A stretch of 64,000 nucleotides of DNA, from the NCBI GenBank assembly GCA_964036195.1, contig OZ038452.1:496001-560000 (forward strand). The letters are read 5' to 3'. The position numbers were made by a program, and so were the translations under genes. How positions within the stretch are numbered: position 1 is the first letter of the stretch; each line of letters begins with the position of its first letter. Under the pieces are notes generated by a model, which searched no databases, was not told the origin of the DNA, and saw nothing but the letters and a program-made list of their open reading frames with translations. Below, in pieces: positions 10,690 to 22,600 of this stretch. This DNA comes from Sphaerolaimus hirsutus (taxonomy: Eukaryota > Nematoda > Chromadorea > Monhysterida > Sphaerolaimidae).

Positions 10690-13600
10690 ACAAGTTCAGA
10701 CGGCGGAACTGCAGTCGACCCAATGCTGCCGAGCGGCGACATTTCACCAGCGAGAAAATCTTCTGTTGGCGGCAAAATACGACAACGTCAAAAAACTTTA
10801 TTTTTCCAAGGATTCGCAGCTCCAGTCGGTGAATAATGAAATGCTGAGTTTGCACGAGCGGTGGAAGGTGAGTCGGTTGGCCCCCTGCCAGGGGTCTTCT
10901 AGATTTCGACCTTCCGGGGGTTGGATAGATAGCAAATCACTCCTACGGAGGGATAGATAGCTGAAAAAGTTTCTGGGGGGGTGGGGGTTCGCGGGGGTTC
11001 GATAGATAGCAAATCGCTCCTACGGAGGGATAGATAGCTGAAAAAGTTTCTGGGGGGGTGGGGATTCGCGGGGGTTCGATAGATAGCAAATCGCTCCTAC
11101 GGAGGGATAGATAGCTGAAAAAGTTTCTGGGGGGGTGGGGGTTCGCGGGGGTTCGATAGATAGGCATAGAAAGAGGAAAAGGGAGAAAAATCGCTAAAAG
11201 TACCGGGTGGCCCACGTCAGGTGCACGGTTTTGATTGGCCCCCAACACATCAATTTTGAATGAAAACCGCTCGAATTTGGTATGGGGGTAAATAAATGTA
11301 CCCCATTTGTTGTGTTAAGTGCTAGGTTTCATATTGCAAGATTTCGTGTCAGAACGTGAAAGAGTTTCATATTTACGTTTTTGAATGTGTCCCATTGTAG
11401 ATGGTCCTGTGGAGTGACGTTGTTTTGCATACGATGTAATAAATGTGAAAATTTAGTGATATTTAGTGACATTCAAAATTGACGTGTTGGGAGCCAATTG
11501 AAACCGTGCGCCTGACGTGGGCCACCCTATACATGAAAATGGGTTTATAAGCACAAATACTACTAGAAATAGATGAAAATAGGCAGTTATACGCATGAAC
11601 TAGTGATTTTGGAGGTGAAAATCTATGAAAATGTATGAAAAATAGCGATTTTGAGCGAAAATTGGGTTGTTTTTCTCAAAGATTGCTCCAGATAGGTAGA
11701 TAGCTGGCCGATTTGGGGCGGGGGGGGGGGGTTAGGGGACAGCACCCAAAATTTTGCTGCCGGGATAGATAGATAGCTGGATAATTTGGGGGGGGGGGTA
11801 ACCCCCGACCCTCCCCCTATTCCTACCCCTGCCCCCTGCAACTGTCAGCAACAAATTTTCGGCCACCTGTCTAGTGATGTAAAGAGTGTCAGCACTTCGT
11901 CGCCAAGCAGCAAAACTGTCTGATACCTGTATATATTGACTCATAGCCGAAGTCATTTTTTTAAACCGCACTTTTCAAAAACCGTTTTTTAAACCCGAAT
12001 TTTTTTGAAAAACCGTTTTTAAACCAGGTCATTAAAAAACGTTTTTTTTTCATTCCTATGCAGAACATAAGCAAAGCATGCGGCGTCAATCACACGATAA
12101 ATGTATTTTTCTCGCTCCTCAATTACGCAAATGCGCGCTTCACGTTTGCTCAGCTGTACGCGGCTCAACTCAAGCGGCGCACGGAGGCCGCCGAGTCGGC
12201 TCGTTCAGAACTGCGATCCGAACTCAGCTGCACCTCGTCGGCCAAGGAAATGGCGGACGCGCGACTGGCGGCCGCCGAAACCGATTTGTCCGCAGCCCAG
12301 GCGCGCTTGCGAGAGGCTGGACGGAAGAAGACAGAGTGCGAAGGGGCCGCCGCCAAGGTGGGTCGGGTTCGCCGCTGCCGGTGATGCATGCGATTCGATT
12401 CCAATGCCGCTGGGACATGTGACACGAGTAGTGATAAGTCTAGGGATGGCCTGAGTTTTTTTCAAAGGTTTAAAAAACATTTAAAATTTTTTTTTTAATT
12501 TTCCGTTTTTTAACCGCAGCCAAAAAATTCTGTACTTATGCACTAGGCATTTTGCTTTTTTCACCGGAAGTGGATAATTTCACATACAAATTACCATTGG
12601 TGGTTATTTTTATTAGTTTTGATTCATTTTTCGTGTAAAAACTTACATTTCTTCTTCCTATTTCGTTATAATAAGGTGTGATGTGTTGGTGTGGTATAAT
12701 ACCCAGCCAATGTGCACCCACATACTTCTACAGTGTGAAATATACTGTGGTTGTGATGTGAAGCTGCAAGAAAGTGCAACATTTCTGCATCATTTTTTAC
12801 AGATTGTTACATTTGTACAAAATGGCCCCGCGCACTCTGCTTTTCAACTGAAATTTTGATAACTCATAAATTAGCTTTGAGCACCTTTGATGTTTCCAGA
12901 TTGAGTCATTCTTGATCTACATCAACTGGTGTTGTCAGTCACCTCATTCTAGAATACTTAACTGCATTCAAAGCTAATTCATGAATTTTTTAAATTTTGG
13001 TTGAAACCAAGTGTGTGCAAGCACAATACGATTTTTTCTCAATTCAATTTTGATATTTTTTAAATGCAGCATGTTAATGTGATGTTTCTAAAGAAATTGC
13101 ATCATTTCTGCATCATTTTTCACTGATCGTTACATTTGCACAATTTGCACTGCGCACTCTGCTTTTCAACTGAAATGAATGATTCATGATGACTCATGAA
13201 TCAGCTTTGAACACATTTGATGTTTCCAGATTGGATCATTGTTTATTTCTGTCAACTGTAGTTTACAGGCATCTCATTCCGGTAAACGCAAATGCGTTCA
13301 AAGCTGATTCACGAGATTCAAAAGTTTTAACACTAGTATGTTTGTGGGGGGAGGGGGCGGCAATATTTCAACTCACATTCAACATTCAACCCAATCACAG
13401 GTGTCCGTTGAGCTGGACGCGGCCACGCGTGCCCTCAAGGCTGAAAAATTGCGGTGAGCGGTCTGCAATGAGGGGTGGGAACGGGTAACCCCCCACGAAT
13501 CGCCCAACTGTCTATCTATCTCGGAGGCCGCTCAGCTATTTACCTATCTATGCCGGAGGCAAATTTTTTAGCCTTTATCCCCTACCCCCGCCCCCCAAAT

Positions 13601-16600
13601 CGGCCAGCTATTTAGCTATCTGAATCGATTTTTGGGAAATTTTACCCCAATTTTAGCTTAAAATCGCTCATTTTCGCACATTTTACTGATTTTCATTTCC
13701 AAAATCACTAATTCACGTTCCTTTTTGTCTATTTTCATCCATATTTTATGTGCTTACATGATTACCTTTTTAACTGTTTGTCACCTATTTTTAGCGATTT
13801 TCCCCTTTACAGCCTTTTACACTTTGAAAACATACTAGGTATATTGAAACCCCGCAACCCCCAACCCCCCAACCCTCCAACCCGCCCCCACTTTTCCAGC
13901 TCTCTGTTCCACCGGAGGAACGATTTGATATTGATTTGTTATCCAATCCCTCAGAGGGTTCAAATCTGGAATACTCGTGGGGGCAGTCCCAGACCCTGTA
14001 AAGTGACAAGCAAAGTCTCAAATGTCATGTAAAATGCCAATCAAAACTAAAAAGAAACGAGTTTATTACTGAACGTTGCATGACGATTGACACTTTACAT
14101 TTGTCATGACAATTGACAGATTGTGTGTCATCTGAAAATTCCAATTTGGACTGGACGATATTTGATTTGATATCATAAGCGGACAACTTTGATATTGGTG
14201 TCTGTATTCGCTATTTTTCCAAACCTCAATACTCCATGCTATATTGGATTGTAGCTCCAGAAAAGTGGTCACTTGGTCGCAATCCCAATTTCCTCTCCGT
14301 CTGTCGCAGGGAAAAAGTTGCATCGTCGCGCGTGCGCCAATTGGAGACGGAGCTGAGCGCAGAGGTACAGCGCGCCCGTCATGCCGAACAGAAAGCGGCT
14401 GCAGCAAATGAGCAGCTGAGGACCTCCGAGTGAGACTTTGATCATTTTTCTCAAATCCGCGTCAAGTGCTACATATTGCCTGTGCCCTGTGCATGTATCC
14501 CGGCGCACATGTAGACCCGGCGCGCATGTAGGGGGGCTATTTTCATATGACCAGTGCTGCAAGTAGGGTTGGGACGATATATTGTATTGAATATCGAATA
14601 TCGGATATCGACTGTTTTTTCATATCGAATATCGTTTATCGATATCGCAAATTTTGAAGAAAAAAAATATCAAATATCGATATCGAAAAGTCATATCGTC
14701 CCAACCCTAACAGCAAGACCGCCTGGTGTGCATGTACACCCGGCGCGCATGTAGGGGGCTATATTCAAAGTGCTGCAAGACTGCCTGGTTTTCAGAATTC
14801 CATCAGCAAAATGTCGACAGTAGGCTAGAGTGGGGGCCTCATTGATTTGGACCCCTGTGGGGGTTCATATAGTTGGTACATCGCTCCTCCCCATAGATAG
14901 ATAGCTGAATATTTTCTGGGGATTCGAGGGTTCAATTTATAGGCTTTTTCGAGGTGAAGAAAAAAAAGAAAAAAATGTACAATGAAAAATCGCAAAAAAA
15001 TTGTGGAAAAAGCAGGTGAAAGTGTATAACAAGAAAAGCTGAAAATAGCCCCGCTACATGCGTGTCGCGTGTCGGGTTTACATGCACAGGAGCCCTACGT
15101 CCAAATTCACACAGCTCCACGGTCGACACCAATAAACAGTCAACAATAAAACCCCAAGTTTACTACATTTCCATGTTTCAGTACCAAATTATTGAACTTT
15201 TTGCACGCGTGTTCGCATTGTTGATGTGAAAATGTCAAATGAAAAAAGGGAAAAGCGATAAGTGTTTCCTGAAAGGTAATCTGAAACGGAAAGAATAAAC
15301 GACCCCGCCCCACAAACCCGGCCAAGCACTGTCTTGACTAGAAAAAAACAATGAAATTTCCAGCGTCAGCCACAATAGTTATGAATGCAGTCATGTATTT
15401 TTTACATAGGCATCAACTTGCTGAAGCAAAGAAGCGCGCGGTCGGCATCCAAGAAATGTTGGACGAAATCAAAAAGAAGACGGCCAAGGAGCTTGAAGAG
15501 GCAAAGGACTGCGCCCAGCAGGTACGCCCAATGCGATGTCCAAGGCAGCGTACTGAAATTTACAATTATTGACCCCCCCCCGAGCCCCCCCCCACTTTGG
15601 AAATTTCATCCCGAGTTGTGCTCAAAATGAAAAATTTTCATGTCTTTTTTTTACCGATTTTCGCCTTCAAAATCGGTACCGTTTTTTCAAATAAATTTTT
15701 CACCTATTTTTAGCAATTTTTCTCCCCTTATTTCCTTCTACACCCTGAAAAGACTCAAATGTCATGACTCATGTTAATCAAAATGAGAAAATTAAATATT
15801 TCATTATTGAACTTTTGACACAAATCTGTATGACATTCTACACTTTTCTTTAGAATTTACAGGCTGCGGAACTGCCATCTATCTTATTGATCAGACCTGA
15901 TTTTATTAGCGTATACTTAAGTTGTCCCATGTTGAGGTTGTGTTGAATGTCGAGAAAACGTCAAGCAAATGCAAATAATTCCTACCCCCTGGAATATTTT
16001 CCCTAAAAAGTGACAAAATATAATTCCCGAGGGGGTGGGGGTATTCGAAGATTGGCAGTATGCTCTCGGGTGGTCAATCTATGAATCTATCCTTTTCCAT
16101 CAACCCCCCCCCCGTTTACAGTGCGAAACCCGTCTGGTCGACTCGCAGAAGAAGGTCGACCAGTTGACGCAGTCGCTCGAGGATACTGAGCGGCGGCGCA
16201 GCCAGCTGGCACTGGAAAACGACGAGCTGGTGCAGAGCAAGCGCGACCAGGGCAGGAACGTGCTCCAGCTGGAGGGCTGCAGGCGCGCCTTGCAGCACAA
16301 TGTGGCCCAGCTCGAGGACCGCTTGAAGCAAACTCGGGTGAGAAGCTTTTTCCATGGATTTTTGGGCCTTCATTTTGATTGGTTGATTCAGGGGTAGGAA
16401 AAGGGGGGTTGGGGGGGGGTTACCCCCCACCCCAAACCGCTCAGCTATCTATCTATCCCGGAGGCCGGTCAGCTATCTATCTATCCCGGAGGCAAAATTA
16501 TGGGCTACTATCCCCTACCCCCCCCCCCCCAAATCGGTCAGCTATCTACATCTGGAGCGATTTTTGAGAAACACGACCCCCAATTTTCACTCAAAATCGC

Positions 16601-19600
16601 TATTTTACATACCGTTTTATAGATTTTAACCTCCAAAATCACTAGTTCATGCGTCTAACCAGGGACGTAGCCAGGAGTTTTGAGCGGGGGGGGGGATTGT
16701 ATACGGAGCTCGGCGAACGGGGGGGGGGGGGAGCGGCGCCTCCCCCCCTAAATTTGACCCCTGTGGTAAAGGAATGGCGCCTTGGCGCCAGCGCCATTTG
16801 TAGGCGCGACGCCATGGCGCCAATGGCGTTGGCATTGGCGCCAAATAGTGCTGTACTTGTATGTATTTTGTATACATATACAGCGACGGGGGCGAATTTT
16901 CAGTGCTTTTTTGGTCCTAAACCACAGGCCGGCCCCCCGCCCCCCCCCCCGTGGTTACGTCCTTGCGTCTAACTGCCTATTTTCAGCTATTTTTAGTAGT
17001 ATATATGTGCTTATATACCCAATTTCCACCTACTTTTAACGATTTTTCTCCCTTTTCTGCCTTCTATGCCTATATATTTAACCCCCGCGAACCCCCCCCC
17101 CAACCCCTTAGAGAATTTTTCAGCTATCTATCCCTCCGGAGGCGCGATTTGCTATCTATCCAACCGCCCGGAGGGTCGAAATCTAGAAGACCCCTGGGAG
17201 CAGTCCCAAGCCGTGTAAAGTGTAAAGTAAAGTGTCAAATGTTAAGTCAAATGCAAAGTAAAGTGTCAATCAAAACTAAAAAAATAAAAGATTTTATTAC
17301 TGAACTTTGCATGACAATTGACAGTTTACTTTGCATTTGACTTTACATTTGACACTTAAATTAACACTTTACAGGGCTTGGGACTGCCACCTGGGTTGAT
17401 TGTTAACTTCGGCCATTTTATGAACACCAAAATCACAGTTGGAAAAGGGCCGCTTGGAAATAAATCTGTTGGCTGCAAGACATGAAGTGTCTCGTGCTTT
17501 GGAGACCAAGGAAGAGCTCGCTAAAAAGGTGAGTATTAATTATGTCCAGTCACTTGGAACCGTCGCAATGCGTTCATTTCGTTTATAGTGGTTAAGAATC
17601 TACTCCACTATGGAAGGGTTGCAACGGTTTTACTTAAGCTGCGTTTACACTGTCACGTATGACGACAAATTTTTCAACTTTCAGGTCTTTCAACTTTTGT
17701 TTCATGTTTATTTATTTCATGAAAACTGAATGTGTGTTGTCGGCTACCTAGATCTCTATTAGTGATGTAAAAAGTCCCAGGCCTTTCGCGCCAAGCACCA
17801 AAAGCCTTTCCGACCCACAGCGCCAAGCGCCAGTAGCGCCATGGCGCCAGCGCCAGGCATTTTGCCCAGACATCACCCTTTTTGCTTACGACAAACATCA
17901 ACTTTCATATATGACGTAATCATACACATAAGATGACATTTTTGGGTGTCGGCGGTTTTCGGTTTCATTTCTTCCATTCTCCTTTGTCGTCACACGTGGC
18001 ATTGTAAACGCTTCGACATGAAAATTCTCCATATTTTATCCAGTATCTCAATAATTGAGGGTCGCTATTGTATCAAACATTTTCGATATGGTAATTTGGT
18101 TGAGAAAATGTGCTATTACATTCGATACTTAATAACATTGCAACTAGGGATGGAAGAAATACTCTTTTGAACGACCCCGTGTTTTTTTTAAAAAAACCCG
18201 TTGTTATGAGTGAGCATACAGGTTGGTATGTCAGACAAGTGGCAGTACTTTTTGATGTTATATATAGCCATAGAATGGCTGTGGAGCCATATGATAGTAT
18301 TATGAATGGCGATTACTGTGTTTAAAAAAAGAAAAGGTCCTTAGTGCCTGCACATACCAAAATCAAATTTTCAAAAAACCCACAAATTTTGCAACCAAAA
18401 TTTTAAAAACTCATAAACTGGAATTGAATGCATTTGAGTTTTATAAATGAGGTGACTGTCAACTACAGTTAAAAGTTCGGTGGAAAACTGGTGTGCGCAG
18501 GGCCATTTTGTGAAAATGTTGAGATGTGCACAAATTACACAGAAATGATGAATTCTATTTTAAAACTTCACATTTACAGCCTGCACCGAAGAAAATATAA
18601 AAATCACTATTGTGTCCTCATACACATTTTTCAACCAAAATTTCACCAACTCATGAATCAGGTTTGAATGCATTTCAGCTTTCTAGAACGAGGTGACTGT
18701 TAACTAGAGTTGACAGAGGTAAAAAATGGCTCATTTGAGAAATATCAAATGCATTCAAAGCGGATATATTATGTAGCTTTTAAGGTTTGGGTGAAAGCTA
18801 GTGTGCACAGGGCCATCTTGTGCAAATGTAATAAACCATAAAAATGATGCAGAAATGATGCAAATTCTTTTAAAATATCAAATTGAAATCCTGTATTTAA
18901 GAGAAAAAAATTTGAGCTCTCTAGATTGAGGTAACTGTCAACTACAGTTGACAGAGACTGATTTTAAAATAAAAATGACTCATTTTAGAAAACTCAAATG
19001 CATTCAAGGCGGATAAATATTAGTTCTTACAATTTCAGTTATAAAACAGTGTGCGTAATGCCATTATGTGCAAATGTAATGAACTGTAAAAAATTACGCT
19101 GCACTTTCTTTTGAGACATCACATTTACATCCTGTATTGAAGAAAATACACAAAATCACTATTGTGCCTACTAGGGATGAAAAAAACGTTTTTTTCACAA
19201 CCCTGTTTTTTATTTAAAAACAACATTTTATGAGTCAACATATACAGGTGGAAGACAAGTGGCAGTCATTTGTGATGTTATCCATAGCTAAAGAATTGCT
19301 GTGAAGCCATGGGATAGCATTATAAATGGTGATTTTGTCATAAAGAGGCATTTTTATGGGACTCTTTACGTTTATTACCTTTTGTCAAAACATTCGGGAT
19401 TTCAAGTGAAGTTCAGCTGGAATAGTGCTTGGATAAAGCTATGAGAGTCGGTTAATACATTGTCAGTGATGTTTCACACTGTAGAAGTATGTGGGAGCAC
19501 ACGACTGGATATTGTATACTACACTAACATATCACAGCTTATTTTTACGCAATGGCATGAACGACTGGTAGCTTTTACACTAACAAAATCAATGTAAACA

Positions 19601-22600
19601 ACCACCAATGGTAAAGTGTATGTGAAATTGCGTGCTTGCGCAGTTTTTTTTAAATGTAATTTTTTTAGAGAAAAAAACCTTTGAAAAACTGTGGCCAACC
19701 CTTAATCGCAACGTTCTGGTCAAGCATCCTTTTCAATTGCAAGAAACTGCCCGCTTTTCAAATCCATCATCAATCTCAGAATCGCCAGCTAGAGGATGAT
19801 TTGGAATCGGAACAGAGCGCTCGCGTATCAGCCGCGAACGGCCGCGAGGAGCTCGACAACGAGGTGCGGGATTTGAAAGGAAAATTCGACGTGGCCGCCA
19901 GGTCCTGGGATGAAATGTCGGCTCAGTTGAAGCGACAGTCGGTAAGGTGGGCACACGTTGGGCACGTGTTTGCATCCGGCGCATTGTTGTGCATTTGGGC
20001 CCACACACGCTACTTGCCATCGACACCAAATGTCAACTGGTTCCATTCTCAATTCAAAGCTTGCGTTTGAACGTGGTTCGTCGACTCGTCAGCAAGCTTT
20101 GAATCGGGATCGCCACCAGTTGACATTTGGTGTCGATGTCAACTAGCGTGTGTGGGGATTTTGACCGGTGGTTGCGTTTTTCTGTTCGGTGTAGGTAATT
20201 GAACCGGCGACTCGCTCTGCCGCCCGCCCGGTGATGCAATTAACATTGCGCCATGGTTCCGCCGCTCGATATGACCGTTGGCTCTTGCGAGCGATTGCAC
20301 TTTTTAAATTGGAGCATGAAAACATATTTTTAATAATCGAAATCCAAAAATGAAATTTTGAGGTAAGCAAACAATTTCACGTCTAAACACGTCGGATGAA
20401 CCCTGTACCGGCGCCCTAGACCCGGTGTCCATTTTTTTTTACCCGGTGTCCATGTAGGCCCGGTGCCCATGTAATCTCCCGTACATGGGCACCGGGTGTG
20501 GTGCGTCCATGAGCACCGGGCGACGGTGCTGAGTTGTTAAAAGTACCAAACTTTTTTCAATGTATATATGTAAACATGTATTATTTTACTCATCCCCTGA
20601 GTACAGAAAACGCAAAGTAAATTTATTACTTTTACTCATCAATAAATGTGAGTAAAATACCTTTTCCTCCCTGAAAATGTAAAATGACAAGTTACATCCA
20701 CATTTCATCTAAAACCACTTCCACTAACCCACTAATTTCTTTGTTTGAAATTTTTTTATAAAAAATGTCTCATCCAATATTTTTTCCACTATCTCTTCCA
20801 TTACCCCCTTATCGAACCTACCCTCGCTGCAAACTTCAGCTGACCGAATTGGCCGCGCTGCGGGAACAGGTGGACGGGCAGACTGCGGCCAGACTCACAG
20901 CAGAGGCGGAAAGGGACCAGTGCCTGGAGCAGTTGACGACTAAAAACGCACAGGTGAGGCTGACATGTTGTGCTCGCGCACACAAGTTGACAATTGAGGC
21001 CTCTACTTCTAAAAGTCGACAAGTCCACAAAATGCGATTTTGAGTAAATCGCATTTTAAGTTTCCGATCCAATTCCAGGCCCGTGGTGCGTGTCCAATTT
21101 GGCTCTCTCATGCTTTCCATTAAGTTCCATATGTTGACAATAAAGTGGCAAATTTTCAGCCCCTGCTCTCAGGCTTTATGTGAAAAATGGGGTGTCCCTA
21201 ATTTCCATTCGGTCAGAGGAAAATGGACTTGTCAACTTCTTGCACTAGAGAACATTTTTGTTCCCGGTGAAGGCGACTCTGCCTTATGGGCAATTTATGG
21301 ACTTGTCGACTTTTAGAAGTAGCTGTCCATGATGGACTTATCACATTTCTTGCTATTTTTTCCTATAAAAAACGAAGACGACGGGTGGACTTGTCGACTT
21401 TTAGCCCGAAACTAAGTGGACTTGTCGACTTCTTGCCAGAAATTTTCGCATTTTTCCCAAAAAATGTCAAAAATTTGGCACTTTGCCATATGGGCAATTG
21501 AGGTCCAAAAATTTATGGAAAATGATAAAAAAAATGTGCGAAAGTACCCCCAGATGATGTTTCCGGGCCTAACTCCAAATTTTCAATTATGTGACTTGTC
21601 GACTTTTAGAAGTAGACACCTCAATTGGAATTTCCAAAACTGTTAAATCTTTTTCGTATTTACACACTTGCCACAATGAATCATTTCAGTTGACTTTTCT
21701 CTCACTTACCAATTATGTCTTGACTCTGGTGAGGTACATGTGCAGGCACTGTAAAGTGCCCTGCAAAATGTAAAATGTCGGGTAGAATTCACTGAAATGA
21801 TAAATGCCGTGACGTAAAATGCTCTGAAATGAAAAATATCATGTAAAATGCCCTGCAAAATGTCAGATGTCACTTAAAATGCCATGCAAGGCGCTTGGCA
21901 GCGTTTTTCTGTGGCCCGCGCTATTTTTTGTGCCCTTGATGGTCCCTAGTGGTAGACCAACATGCAATTCTGTAAAGTGGGCAAGTGACGAGAAAAGTGC
22001 TAAGTGGTGTGTAAAGTTGTAAATTTAAATTCAAAAATACCATATTTTTATAATAGAACTTGGCTGCAAACTTCAGCTGACCGAATTGGCCGCGCTGCGG
22101 GAACAGGTGGACATGCAGACTGCGGCCAGACTCAAAGCAGAGGCGGAAAGGGACCAGTGCCTGGAGCAGTTGACCGGTAGAGATGCACAGGTGAGGCTGA
22201 CATGTCGTGCTCGTGCACACAAGTTGACATTGAAAGTTCCAGAACTGTAGAATCTGTTTCGTACACACTTGCCATTATGAATTTTTTATAGGTCGACAGG
22301 TTTTATCGAAGGCGCTTTTTTTGCGCCCTTGGTGATTGGTTCCATTTTCCTTGCGCTTTGCTGTCCCTAGTTGTAAACCAACATGCAATTCTGTAAAGTG
22401 GGCAAGTGCTGAAAACGTGAAGCAACTAAAAAGTGCTAAGTGGTGTGTAAAATTGTGCATTTTAATTCAAAAATACCATGTTTCTCTAATAGAAGAGCGC
22501 CGTTCTATTTTTTCGTCAACTTTATTGCCTACCGCTGGCGCTAGTTCCTAGGGCCGCGCTTGTTTTTAAAAAGCGCTTTTTTGCTGTTTTTCAAAAAATA

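Larger units (their letters stand above)
20688..22275. repeat. Segmental duplication, block A
   Basis: Nearly identical to 25,737-27,325, in the same orientation and about 5.05 kb apart. It includes two 114-bp exons and a GTCGACAAGTCC repeat at matching positions. Differences are single bases and short indels, so the duplication is recent or the product of gene conversion. Confidence 0.9.
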
